From Dactylonectria macrodidyma (Eukaryota; Ascomycota; Sordariomycetes; Hypocreales; Nectriaceae), in assembly GCA_020744425.1 (NCBI GenBank), contig JAGMUV010000004.1:1922001-1986000 (forward strand): a stretch of DNA of 64,000 nt. The letters are read 5' to 3'. This document shows positions 10,793 to 21,500 of the stretch, piece after piece. The first letter of the stretch is position 1; every line of letters begins with the position of its first letter. Below the pieces are notes generated by a model, which saw nothing but the letters and a program-made list of their open reading frames with translations, did no database searches and was not told where the DNA came from. A program made the position numbers and the translations under genes.

Positions 10793-12779
10793 TGTGATCA
10801 GGATGATGGATGTGAGTTGGATTGGTCGTGTCTGGACGCTGACGGCCTGAGATGCAGTACGTCGATCGGAATATTGAAAAAGCGGCCCCTACAGCAAATA
10901 AGGGAGCTACACGAAGCGTTCAATCAGGAGAGGGCTATCCTTTGGAGGACTAACATTTTATATGCTCGAAAGAGCCTGGATGCTGTGTATGGTTACACAA
11001 ACTATCTAAAATGTGTACGATTTCTAAGCCCTCGTCACTTTCCAGGCTGATTTCTGCTTTCTAATGAGCTGGTTCCTATTTGCAAGCTCAACTCGCCAGA
11101 TGCTGCTTTCTAATCTGAAATTCAGGCCGCAATTGCTTTCCTTGCAGCCCAACCAAAATATAGCATGCAGGATGTATCGAAATCACATGACGGCCAACTG
11201 TCCAGACCTGGAATACCTCTCTAGGTACATTCATAGGCCTAGAGTCTCCGTGCACTTCCATTTTTACACCAAGACTTGGCATCTTGACACCAAGATCTTT
11301 CCTCTAATTTGAGCCATAAAGAGGTGCGAAGAGGGATATAAAATAGCACATAAGCTGGTGAATACTACATAACTTACAGTACATTAAGTACCTACTAAAT
11401 AAAGGTTACTGGTCCACATCCAGTGTAGACGTGTGAGTGTGCGGAGACGTTGGCTTAAGACTATATCTAGGTAGGTAGCAACTAGAGCACTAAGCTGCCA
11501 GTGAAGAGAACTGTGATTAAATGTCGCAATATATATGTACTTTACCTAGTAATTGCTTACGCGCCCACATTCGATAGATTCGCCACATCATTGGCTGCTT
11601 GGGCACTATATAATCCAACCCTGTACCGTTATTGCATGTTGTCCAAGGTACAGCAATGAATGATATCTGGTTTTCAGAGCGGCCAATATGCATTCCGTGA
11701 TATTTCAGATTGCTATTGATGCGGGCCGGTTTGGACAGTGGTTTCTAGGGGGCTAGGGATAGAGAATTTTTAAAGGGATTTCTTCAACAAGATTCAGTAG
11801 ATAGACAGGATCAGCTTCAACAGCTGTGGAGGGACGAGACCTTCCGGTTGCGGAAGGGAGCCGGATTCGTGTTTTCTAGACTGTATTACCATTCAATTTT
11901 ATCGCAGACTTCCTGCCTTTTGTCTGTTACCTTCCAATTCTGCCGAAAACGCCCTCCAGCGAGCCTGACCGAAGAAGTCCTCGATCTCCCGACCCTACCC
12001 GGATCTGCCGCTGCAACCTTCATCTTTTGAGCCTTGCCACAACCCGCAGCAAAGATCCGACTAGATAAATCGTCTAATTAGGCGCTTTTCTTAGCTATCC
12101 TAAAAAGACTGACCTGTCTGCCTTATTCGTGGTGGTGCTACGAGCAGCTGCAGCCGACCTCTGCTGGAGGCGGCGCGACAGCTGCGGTCGCGATTGGACC
12201 CCAATTTCGCTGGGGGATAGCTACCGATTTGGGTGTGGTTTCTTCCTCGTCCGCCAAGGTGGTTTCACTACGCTTGACAGCAGCCTAGAGCTAGTCTATG
12301 CTGACGAAGAGGCGGCTGGGTATCATGCTAAAAGAATTCGAGACACCGAAAATTCTGGGAATATTGCAGCACTTTTATTACCACTGAGCCCTCTTGGCCT
12401 AGATAAAACGGCTGAAAAAGTGGGGAATTTCTTTTTCAGATCTGGGATTCGAAATGACGAGTTTTTTACGTTGACGAAATGGACAAGCTGTTGACTCGAT
12501 CAACAGCGGAGCCGGCGACTGGGGTTAGATTGGCACCATCGTTAAAAGAATTGATGCTATAGAATAGAAGGGAACACTCAAAATGCCAGACATCGATGTT
12601 AAACATTTGGTTGTGATAGCTCACCCCATATACCAGCTTAATTTAAGTATGGAACACGCCTCGCTCGATGTATTGACCAATTACGGGATTATGTGGGCGA
12701 TGAAAGCGTTGATTTCCCCATCATTAGCGACCCCGGTGAGGTAACAGGTTGGTCAAACTTAGCCACTGCGAACATCCCC
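10793..12779. other. intergenic, degenerate, no gene recognised
   Basis: About 2 kb upstream of the GH31 gene and left of the retrotransposon. The 11800-12500 part is richer in G+C than its surroundings and holds a 121-codon frame (12129-12494) with no recognisable family; it may be decayed transposon sequence. The last 138 bases form an open frame that continues on the other side of the retrotransposon (see findings). Confidence 0.45.
12775..12779. repeat. target-site duplication, left copy (TCCCC)
   Basis: The 5-bp TCCCC directly left of the retrotransposon is repeated directly right of it at 18546-18550, as expected for integrase-mediated insertion. Confidence 0.95.
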
Positions 12780-13030
12780 TGTTGCATCTGATAGGAAGGG
12801 TGCATTGTGATGTAAGTAGAAGCTCTTGATTTCTATCTAACTGAGGGCTCGCGGCAGACCTATTTGTAGGTTGCCCTCATAGCTATGATAAGGTTCTCGG
12901 TAGACCGGATCCCAAGGGATCCGGGTCTTCGAGACCGGCTTGTTAGGAAGCCGGGTCTTTGAGACCGGTTTATTAGAGATCCGAGCCTTTGAGACTTTAT
13001 CTTCAGTCTCAACAGTTGATAGATGTGACA
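12780..13030 (-). repeat. 3' LTR of the copia element
   Basis: A 251-bp LTR starting TGTTGC and ending GACA on the plus strand (TG..CA ends). It matches 18295-18545 base for base as far as I can compare. Internally it carries an inverted repeat around 'ggatcccaagggatcc' and reiterated 'GGTCTTYGAGACCGG' units. Confidence 0.95.
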
Positions 13031-13042
13031 TACCCCCCCAGG
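13031..13042 (-). other. polypurine tract of the copia element
   Basis: On the element's coding strand a G-rich run (TGGGGGGGTA) lies immediately upstream of the 3' LTR, the position of the plus-strand primer in LTR retrotransposons. Confidence 0.6.
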
Positions 13043-13177
13043 TTGAATGGGGATTCAAACTGAATAGATAGGAAATATAGGAAAATGGCCCTTGTTGGAA
13101 GGACGGTTGTTGCGTAGGCTAGGAAAATAGGGATAGGAAATTGAAGGAAAAGACTGATAGAAGGAAATCGGGCTCTG

Positions 13178-16100
13178 CTAGCCCTCGTCATCTGTCTCGA
13201 TCTGTGTCTCGATTAGACTCCTGATATCAATAAGTCCTAGCTGTCTGACGAAGAGTTCGAATTTCTGACCAGGCAGGGGCTTGGTCAGACCGTCTGCTAG
13301 CATCTCTGCTGTTTTCGTGTATTTGACTTGAAATAATCCATTGAAGTAGGACTGCCGGGCCCAACAGCTGTGGATATCAACGTGCCGTAGGGCTGTTCGG
13401 ATCCGCGGGATCTGCAGAGTGATGAGCCGGATCGTCTGTTGGTTGTCACACTGAATGACTAGCTGTTGGTCTAGCTGAAGGTCTAGCTGTTGGAATAGCC
13501 GTTGGGTAGCTAGGGCTTCCTTAGCTGTGTGTGTGAAAGCAAGGAGCTCTGCTTCTGTAGATGAAGTTGTAACTGTATCCTGTTTCCCGGCTTTCCAGCT
13601 AATAGGTCCGCCGAACAGAGTCATGATCATCCCTTGGGACGATTTCCGGGTCTTCGGGTCGTCTGCGAAGGCTGCGTCTGATGCAACTAGGAATTCGAGG
13701 TCCTGATCCGTCTGATCGGCCGGGCCCGGGGCGGCTGCTGATCCGGCTGCTGATCCGGCTATTGGAATTGCGATTTGAATGATCGGTATTTGAGAGCTTT
13801 GACCGCTGAATTGGATAGCTAGATATCGGGTTGCGTAGAGGTAGATGATGACCCTATCTGCGATCCGGTGATGGTCTTCCGTTGGATTGAGTAAGTGTTC
13901 TGCTAGCCGGGCTGCGGCCTTAGCTACGTCAGGCCGGCTGATGACTGCGATGTAGTTGATCGATCCGACTTTCTGCTGGAATAGGATCACCTGGTCCTGC
14001 TGGGCTTGATACGGGTTTTTCCGTAGGTCGTTGGTTGGTAGAGGGTTTCCTTTGAAATCGTCGGTTAGCTTGACCTTAAAGCGGGCAGCTGTTTTCTCGA
14101 TGTATGAGTCCTGACAGAGCCACAGCTTCTTAGCTAGCTTATCCCTTAGAATTCGGATCCCTAGGAACCAGGAAAGGTCCCCAAGGTCCTGCATCTGATA
14201 CCGCTGTTTGAGCCTATTGATCAGGGTCTCAGCAGCTAGCTGATCCTTTGTTCGATATAGCAAGACGATATCGTCAACGTAGAAGAAGACGGTCAGCCAG
14301 CTGTTGTTGCAGATACAAGGGTCTTCTGCACACTGCTGCAGACCTAGCTGCTGGAAGGTCTGAAGGAGGTCTCGTTGCCACAGTAAGGGTGATCTGCGTA
14401 GCCCGTATAGGGCCTTTCGTAGCCGTAGACTCCATCCGTGCCGTTTGAATCCATCCGGGCAGCGGATGTAGACTTCTTCGTCTAGTGGGCTGTTGGTGAA
14501 GGCGTTGATTGCGTCTAGCTGCCTAGCCTCTAGCTGGAATTTAGCTGCTATAGCCATAAGGACCCGGAAGGACCTTCCTGCTAAGGTTGCTGCATAGGTC
14601 TCTTTGTCGTCAAGGGGCTGAAGATCCCCTCGGACACAGAGCCGGGCCTTGAACTTCGTAAGGAACCCATGCTTATCCGTCTTGTATTTAAAGACCCAGG
14701 TCGTCGGGATAGGGGTCTTTTTGGCCTGTTCGGATAGAACAGCCTCAAAGGTCCCTTGACCCCACAGGTCTCTCATCTGGATCTCGCAGGCCTGCTTGAA
14801 TTGGCGGCCAAAGGGGTGATTTTCTAGCTCTTTGAAAGTCCTAGGTTCCGGCGGAAGGTTCCGTCTGTGGAGCTTTTCTTCCCTTCCGTTGAAGAAGCTG
14901 CTGAAAAAGCTAGCCTTTCGGATTGGATCGATAGCTGGTTCGTCTGCTGGGCCGGTTCCTTGGCCCCTGATGCGGTCTGAGGCTCGAGACGCAGCAGGCC
15001 ACGGTCTTCGCGGTCCTCGTGGGCCCCCTCGTCTAGCCGGCTCTGACGTCTGTGTCGGCTCCGGGCTAGGTTGCCTGCTAGTTGGGCTGCCGGGCTGTTC
15101 CGGCGGCGTAGAAAATGGAGGATCCGGGCTTTCGGATGGCGGTGCCGTTGTCTGTGGGGTCGGAAGATAGGGATCTTCGTCATCGTCGTCGTCAGAGTCC
15201 TTGTCTTCCTGCTCGTTGAGATCTAGATCTTGGAACGCTAGGTCTTCCGGATCCGGGCTGCCCGGACTGTCCGGATTAGCTAGATCGGGTGTGGCTTCGG
15301 TACGGTCCGTAGCGTCGTCCGGGTCCGTGTCTTCGGGTCCGTCTGACCTATCGAGGTCATGTTGATCGGGCTGTTCGTGCTGATCAGGGTCATCGAGGGC
15401 TACCTCGATCGTTGACCTGATTTCCTCGTCTTCATCACTATCGCTGTCAATGTGGGCTGGAAGCAGGAACCGCACCCTAGGCTGTCGAATTGGCTGAGGG
15501 ATTGGGTGGTTCTTAGGATCATAGAAGGTTTTCTCGTCGAATGTGACGTCCCTGACCCTCCGGACCTCTGACCTTTCCGGGATCCAGATCCTGAAGATGT
15601 TGTTCGAATCGTATCCAACTAGGTAGCCGATTTCTGCGTGGGCGGCTGTCTTTAGGTCCCGTTTTTGAGTGCTCTTCAAAGCTTCCGTAGTCATTGGATA
15701 GGCCCGGCAGCCGAAGGCCCTAAGGTGCGTTAGATCCGGCTGTCTGGAGACGAATCCGGTGTCCTTTCCTTGGTCTTGAAGCCAGGAAATTAGCAGCCCT
15801 AAGGGGGTCTTCCAGTCTCGGGCCTGTTGGGGCGATCTGTTATATAGGAAGACAGCTGTTTTCCAACCCTCGGACCAGAGATCGGGCGGCAGGTTAGACC
15901 CTAGTAACATAGACCTGTTCTTAGGAGCTATTACCCCCCCAGATCGTTCGGCAGGGCCGTTCTGAGCCGGGTTGTGAGGGCTCGAGGGTTCGTCCTCGAT
16001 CCCTTCGTCAGTCATCCAATTGATCGATCGGATGCCTAGGGCCCTGTCGTTGTCCCTATGGATCCGGCAGATCCGGAGCCCGTATTGTGTCCGGATGTAG

Positions 16101-18112
16101 GATACGAAGGCCTGTAGGGCCCCTAGGACTGAATCCTGTGTCTGATCGGATAGAAGATAGATGTGGATTAGGCCTGTGTATTCATCTTTGATCAGCAAGG
16201 CAGCCTGTTTTCCGTCATAGCTTGTGTGGAAGCTAAAGAGGTCGATGTAGACCCTCCAATAGGGTCTCGGAGCTATTGTCTGCGGGCTTCGTCGGGAGAC
16301 CTGTCTGCTAGCCTTGGCAAGGGAGCAGGCTTCGCAGTCTATTGCGATAGGTCCCTTGATACGGACCCCTAGGGTCTGATCCGTAAGATGTTCAAGAGCC
16401 CGGGCGTTCAAGTGGCCTAGACGTTGGTGCCAGAGGATGGATTCGGCTGTCTGAGGCGCCCTAGGGTCTTTGGAAGAGGCTGCGGCTGCTGCTAGCAGGC
16501 CCGTTGGTCTGCCTTGGTCGGCAGAGGCTGCGGCGGCTGCTGTGGCCGAGATCGGTCTGACCTCGTTGAATTCGATGACTTGTTGGCGATGGTACCGTCG
16601 GGTATAGAAGATAGTCTCTATCCCTTGGAAGACGGCCCCTGTTTTCGGGTTCCAGTTGTATCCGGCTAGGATCATAAGATCTAGCGAGACAACGTTCGTG
16701 TGGAAACCCGGGATATAGGCTGCCCGTCTGAGCTGGAAGAGCCCGTCTTCAAGCCGTAGGTTGACCTGACCGTAGCCTAGGATTTGCAGCTCGGATCCGC
16801 CTGCAAAGATAGGCTCGGGGTTCCTAGAGGGCTGATAGGATGAAAAGCGTAAGAGGTTATTACAGATGTGTGTGTCTGACCCGGAATCAAGGATAAAGGA
16901 GTCCCTGAGCGGATAAACCCTCCCTGGAACGGTTATGACGGAAGCCGTAGATAGGATCGTTAGAGCCGGCTGCTGTTCCGGTTGCCGACCTAGCTGCTGA
17001 CCTTGCTGTTGGTCCGGCGGCTGTGTGGTCTGAAGGGAAAGGCCGGCAAAGGAGCTGCCCTTGATGTAGCCTTCATCCCTGTTGTCTGTAGTGGCCTTTG
17101 GGGCCCCTGGCTGGGTATCCCTAGGCTTCTGTCTCTGCAGAGCTCGATCTACCCGTTGTTTCGTAGCAGGGTCTTCGAGCTGTTGATTGATCTGGAATTC
17201 TATGTCTTGGTTAGGCTTCCATCCGGCCGGGCGGATAGAAGTAACTAGGTAAGGGCATTTTGAATAGAAATGCTGTTTGCCACAGAGGCAGGGGGTCTTT
17301 GGTCCCTCGGATCCGTTAGATCCGGCAGGCTTAGAAGAGCCGGTTTTCTGGAACGTGGAAAAGGACCCTTTCGGTGCCTTCGTCTCTGTAGCCTGTTTTT
17401 CGAACAGCTCGCTGATCTCAATACCGTCCGGGATCTTAGCTTCCCAGTCTTTCTTGCCCTTTGATGCCTTATATTGGATCTTATTCATCCAGATATCGGC
17501 GAAGGTGAGGTCCATCGGTCTGACAGCTTCTAGGAAGTCTAGGGTTGGTCTGAGACCCTTGGAGTCAGGAAGGCCTAGATTACGGGCTTCCGTAAGGACC
17601 TTCTGCCAGCTTGTGACCCAGTCCTTAGTCTTAGTCCGGCCGGGCCCCTTGAGGGCTGTTCGATATCGGTCAAGGACTTCTCTTTCATGGAACCAGGTAG
17701 CTGGCTGGATCCGGGCCCGTAGGAGGGCTAGTTCCTTTGCAACGTCATCTTCATCGTCGATGACATCTCGATAGTTGCCGACGGTCAGGATGATCCGGTC
17801 TTGGATAGCGGATAGGGCCTTTTGGCGTTTTTCGTAGATTCGGACGTTTTCGAGATACTGTTTCTCAAGGCCATTAAGGTCAATCCTTTGGTCTGGGGTC
17901 AGCTCAGACAGCCTAGTCGCATCAGGCTTGATGTCTGCAGCTGTAGGAAAGACCGGTCGGGCTAGGGACTTCTTGTTTTCCTTAAAAGGGTCAATGAAGT
18001 CCCAGACGTCCTTCGTAGTAGCCGATTTCCGGATGCTGGCTATCCAGTGTTTCCAATCACTAGGCCCGTTGAGCTTGGCCCAGGAAGAGGCTTCCGTATC
18101 AGCAACGCCCAT
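13178..18112 (-). CDS. copia-type Gag-Pol polyprotein
   Basis: A single 1644-codon frame encodes the whole polyprotein. The gag part (about 1-330) ends with a variant zinc knuckle, C-x-C-x4-H-x4-C, near residue 275-290. The aspartic protease motif DSGSDTH lies near 409. A GAG-pre-integrase segment (WHQRLGHLN) is near 560, and the integrase core runs from about 617 to 717 with its D, D and E residues and the typical NPAQNGPAERS end. An acidic, Pro-rich linker follows (about 880-1060). The reverse transcriptase spans about 1130-1360 with YVDD near 1277, and RNase H starts at about 1474 and includes STEAE. There is no frameshift between gag and pol, so expression must rely on processing of one product. 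The frame is intact, which fits recent activity. Confidence 0.95.
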   Translation of the reverse strand: MGVADTEASSWAKLNGPSDWKHWIASIRKSATTKDVWDFIDPFKENKKSLARPVFPTAADIKPDATRLSELTPDQRIDLNGLEKQYLENVRIYEKRQKALSAIQDRIILTVGNYRDVIDDEDDVAKELALLRARIQPATWFHEREVLDRYRTALKGPGRTKTKDWVTSWQKVLTEARNLGLPDSKGLRPTLDFLEAVRPMDLTFADIWMNKIQYKASKGKKDWEAKIPDGIEISELFEKQATETKAPKGSFSTFQKTGSSKPAGSNGSEGPKTPCLCGKQHFYSKCPYLVTSIRPAGWKPNQDIEFQINQQLEDPATKQRVDRALQRQKPRDTQPGAPKATTDNRDEGYIKGSSFAGLSLQTTQPPDQQQGQQLGRQPEQQPALTILSTASVITVPGRVYPLRDSFILDSGSDTHICNNLLRFSSYQPSRNPEPIFAGGSELQILGYGQVNLRLEDGLFQLRRAAYIPGFHTNVVSLDLMILAGYNWNPKTGAVFQGIETIFYTRRYHRQQVIEFNEVRPISATAAAAASADQGRPTGLLAAAAASSKDPRAPQTAESILWHQRLGHLNARALEHLTDQTLGVRIKGPIAIDCEACSLAKASRQVSRRSPQTIAPRPYWRVYIDLFSFHTSYDGKQAALLIKDEYTGLIHIYLLSDQTQDSVLGALQAFVSYIRTQYGLRICRIHRDNDRALGIRSINWMTDEGIEDEPSSPHNPAQNGPAERSGGVIAPKNRSMLLGSNLPPDLWSEGWKTAVFLYNRSPQQARDWKTPLGLLISWLQDQGKDTGFVSRQPDLTHLRAFGCRAYPMTTEALKSTQKRDLKTAAHAEIGYLVGYDSNNIFRIWIPERSEVRRVRDVTFDEKTFYDPKNHPIPQPIRQPRVRFLLPAHIDSDSDEDEEIRSTIEVALDDPDQHEQPDQHDLDRSDGPEDTDPDDATDRTEATPDLANPDSPGSPDPEDLAFQDLDLNEQEDKDSDDDDDEDPYLPTPQTTAPPSESPDPPFSTPPEQPGSPTSRQPSPEPTQTSEPARRGGPRGPRRPWPAASRASDRIRGQGTGPADEPAIDPIRKASFFSSFFNGREEKLHRRNLPPEPRTFKELENHPFGRQFKQACEIQMRDLWGQGTFEAVLSEQAKKTPIPTTWVFKYKTDKHGFLTKFKARLCVRGDLQPLDDKETYAATLAGRSFRVLMAIAAKFQLEARQLDAINAFTNSPLDEEVYIRCPDGFKRHGWSLRLRKALYGLRRSPLLWQRDLLQTFQQLGLQQCAEDPCICNNSWLTVFFYVDDIVLLYRTKDQLAAETLINRLKQRYQMQDLGDLSWFLGIRILRDKLAKKLWLCQDSYIEKTAARFKVKLTDDFKGNPLPTNDLRKNPYQAQQDQVILFQQKVGSINYIAVISRPDVAKAAARLAEHLLNPTEDHHRIADRVIIYLYATRYLAIQFSGQSSQIPIIQIAIPIAGSAAGSAAAPGPADQTDQDLEFLVASDAAFADDPKTRKSSQGMIMTLFGGPISWKAGKQDTVTTSSTEAELLAFTHTAKEALATQRLFQQLDLQLDQQLVIQCDNQQTIRLITLQIPRIRTALRHVDIHSCWARQSYFNGLFQVKYTKTAEMLADGLTKPLPGQKFELFVRQLGLIDIRSLIETQIETDDEG

Positions 18113-18283
18113 CGCGATAGATGACTGCGAGCAACAGCGGAAGTTGATAACCTAGTTTGGAAGGACTAGCTTGAAGAAGCTAGGTTGCAAGCCTAGGCTA
18201 GGAAGGAAGGGAGATAGGTTTGATAAGGGTCTGATGATACAGCTTGATCAAAGAATATCGTCCGCTTCAGCTATAGGCAAACC

Positions 18284-18294
18284 GGGCTCATAAC
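18284..18294 (-). other. primer-binding site (initiator tRNA-Met anticodon arm)
   Basis: Directly next to the 5' LTR the element's coding strand reads GTTATGAGCCC. This is the reverse complement of the anticodon stem-loop of fungal initiator tRNA-Met (GGGCUCAUAAC), not of a tRNA 3' end. It is the half-tRNA priming arrangement known for Drosophila copia. Confidence 0.75.
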
Positions 18295-18545
18295 TGTTGC
18301 ATCTGATAGGAAGGGTGCATTGTGATGTAAGTAGAAGCTCTTGATTTCTATCTAACTGAGGGCTCGCGGCAGACCTATTTGTAGGTTGCCCTCATAGCTA
18401 TGATAAGGTTCTCGGTAGACCGGATCCCAAGGGATCCGGGTCTTCGAGACCGGCTTGTTAGGAAGCCGGGTCTTTGAGACCGGTTTATTAGAGATCCGAG
18501 CCTTTGAGACTTTATCTTCAGTCTCAACAGTTGATAGATGTGACA
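18295..18545 (-). repeat. 5' LTR of the copia element
   Basis: The second 251-bp LTR copy, matching 12780-13030. It would contain the element's promoter; the polyprotein ATG lies 183 bases inside it. Confidence 0.95.
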
Positions 18546-18550
18546 TCCCC
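18546..18550. repeat. target-site duplication, right copy (TCCCC)
   Basis: Direct repeat of 12775-12779 at the other end of the element. Confidence 0.95.
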
Positions 18551-21500
18551 AATAATCGTAAATTAGGATCATTTTCACTGAAACAACTACAAGCGAAAAC
18601 ATAACAGTGATTTTCAAGAATTTGACAGACTATGATAGAGCTGACTGTAGGATCGTTGGCGCCAAACTATCCTCAGTACACCTAGTTGGTCTCAATAGCG
18701 ACGGTAAGGTGGATTCTGTCTAGGAGAAATTCGGCCTCCTCATGCTATAGGAGTAGAAGGGTCCGGGAGGAAAGTATCAACTAGGAGAAGACGTCTTCAT
18801 TAGCGATTGTGAGTGGTGGCTAGACATGGGAGAACTTGACATAGTAAGGAGACTGGGGCTAGGCAGATCATGCGAATTTGTCGCAGGCCCTAAGAACACG
18901 GTCGAGTCCAGGTTAGGGTGGAAGTTCGCGGGGAAGAACGTGCGCTTTGCTTAGTGGTCTTACTCATAACACCTGGTATTCTGCATCGACTACTCAGGAC
19001 CATAGTTTGATCCACACTGGGTTAGAAGACTCCCTTTATACAGGCGACCAAAACTCTACCATCATGGAGAGCATCTCGGCGGCACCAGCTCTGACCCAAG
19101 ATCCTGGGGTCCAGCCACTGTTGCCGACAAGCAAGACCCTATTTGCCTCTACAAGTCGAGTTCGCCGACGTCTACGAGGATGGCTCCTCAATTATATCAC
19201 CAGCAGTCATCTAAGCGCTGCAGAAACCATTTGGGAGAATTTTCGCGGTAAAAGATGATGGGTCCATCGAGTGGGGGGCGCCAGCATTGATCGCTGATGG
19301 GACTAGCCCTGGAGTCATCCAACTTTTGAGACTTTGTCGGCCCAGGATCACCAATGCCACTTGTGCGAGGGCGGCATATTAATTGCGTAGCAGTCTGTCA
19401 TCCCCATGTGGAGAGTGAGTCGAAAGTCTGTAGCAATCATCAGTGCACCAAGTCAGACATGTCGTATGAACTATGATAGTGGGTTCCATAGTTTGATGGC
19501 AAGCCTTTTGGGTCTTGAAGGGGTCGTTAGGTACGAATGTTAGGCATGAAGCAACTGCCGATGGCTGAGTCTAGTCAGACACTGCATTAGGCTATGATGC
19601 ACCCTATGCACCTCGCAAGCCCGCCTGCACATTTAGTCAGGCAGTTGGCTTGAAAGTGACCTAGATGGGGATCTGGTATAACTCAGATTCTCAGAATCAG
19701 CATAGATACTATCGGCGAGTCCAATCCGCACCCCGTTGACATCTTCCAAGAACAGAGCTTCATTTCATCAAGATAACGGTATGTAGTAAATAGGACCGGA
19801 CGCCCTCCACGTGAGACCGGAAACGTGGCCGCACGTCCGCTGATGCCCTCCACAGTGGGGGGACAAACGTTAGCACGAACACCCATGTCCCCCGGAAGCA
19901 CAACTCCACTGAAGCGTTGTCGAAGCAGGCTTGTTGAGTCAACTAGGTTCTTTACTGCAGCGCTAAGGTTTATGTAAATGGAATTCAGCATCGTTCAGGC
20001 TGATAGTGACGTGTTCTGCAAACCCTCCTTCTTGCTTGCTGTGACTTCGCCATGCAACGCATCATGTGCCAACCAGAAATGAACCCTCATACAGAACCTC
20101 AGAGTCAAAGTGAGTATCTAGTGCTCATGAACCCGCTTGCTGGAGAAGCCCATGAGACACATTTTGTTCATCCCCACCTCCCTCCCCCCCCCTTAACCTG
20201 GAGCGCGTCTTACTGGTTTGCCGCTGGTTCGTCGCTCGTTCGGGCTCCGACTTGTATGAGGTGTGTTAGAAGGGAACCAATTTTTTTTTAACATGATGAC
20301 ATATTCGTGGGCATGATTGAATGCTCAATCGCAGTTCTTGTGAAGCACCATCATCACACTCTTTCTATCAGAAACCAAGAGTCTTCGATGTCCTGTTGAG
20401 TGTTTTTTGAACTTTTCCTTTGCGTATCGTCATAAGTGGCGATAGTGTAGGGTAATTGGTCCAACCGCTAGAGTGAAGTGATGATTTTTGAGACAACCAT
20501 AACGTAATGAACCTTGCTGACGATAATTCAACAAGCCTAGAATCCGCTCTGTTGTCGAAGGCGCATGGTTCATGACTAGCAAGTTGCTGGACCCATCTCA
20601 AGGTTGTGAGACATTGCAATGATCCATTAACTGCAATTCGATGGTAGGCTCACGAGTTCAGCGCTGATGAGCCTCGTATTTCAGACTAAGCTTGTGATGG
20701 GCACTAATTTCAGGCCTCTCGGGGATGCGGATAGATACCAGCCATAGATGCCATTTCTTGAAGATTTTACTAGATTACGATGCTAGTATTCATAGAAGCC
20801 TCCTGAAGGAAGAAACCTAAACTGTGCTAAAACACCATGCATCACCTTAGAAACTGCTCACCATCGGGCCGTTCACCTCAATGTTGAGCTGGCGAGAGAA
20901 GTCCGGACGAGTCCCGAAGTCTCGTGCCTGCTCGCGCAGACCTTAGTATGGGGGCGGCCTGACCTTATCGCAAAGCTAGCTACCCTAGTACCAAAGACTA
21001 TGCGCATTTGATCATAGCAAGGGTTTTTGCTCTTCCGTTGCTGCGGAACCGCACAGAAGTCGGTGTGGATCTTAAATGAGGCTAGCGGCAAGTCGGCTGC
21101 GGGCCGGCCGTTGAAGACGAATGAGCGAAAGCATGTTGGTTGTGATTACCCCCTGTGCATAAATCAGTCAAGTTTGATATCCAGGCGGTATAATAAGAGT
21201 CGAACAAAGCATGCGATTTGCTTCTTTTTAAATGTCAGATCTGTACGGAGTAGAATCTCCGTTTCATGGGGGTGTAGAATGACTACCAGCTGATCAGGTG
21301 GGATAGTTGGGAAACCCGAGCATGGCCACAACGTGACAAGTCGTACCAAGCTGGTTATGTGGTGATATTAGGTGGAATTGTGCGCATATCTGCGTCTGTT
21401 AATACAATAGTTATGTCGATTGGATGCCGTAGCGCTGGACTTGTAGAGGGTTGTCGTGTATTTACGTCGGAAACTCGGAGAACTGGAGGTCTGTCTGTTG

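Larger units (their letters stand above)
12780..18545 (-). mobile_element. complete Ty1/copia LTR retrotransposon
   Basis: A 5.8-kb element bounded by two 251-bp direct LTRs and a TCCCC target duplication. One long minus-strand frame encodes gag, protease, integrase, reverse transcriptase and RNase H in the copia order (integrase before reverse transcriptase). By eye the LTR copies show no difference, the polyprotein frame is uninterrupted, and both priming sites are present. All features expected of an autonomous, recently inserted copy are there. It sits in a gene-poor region between the GH31 and RGS genes. Confidence 0.97.
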
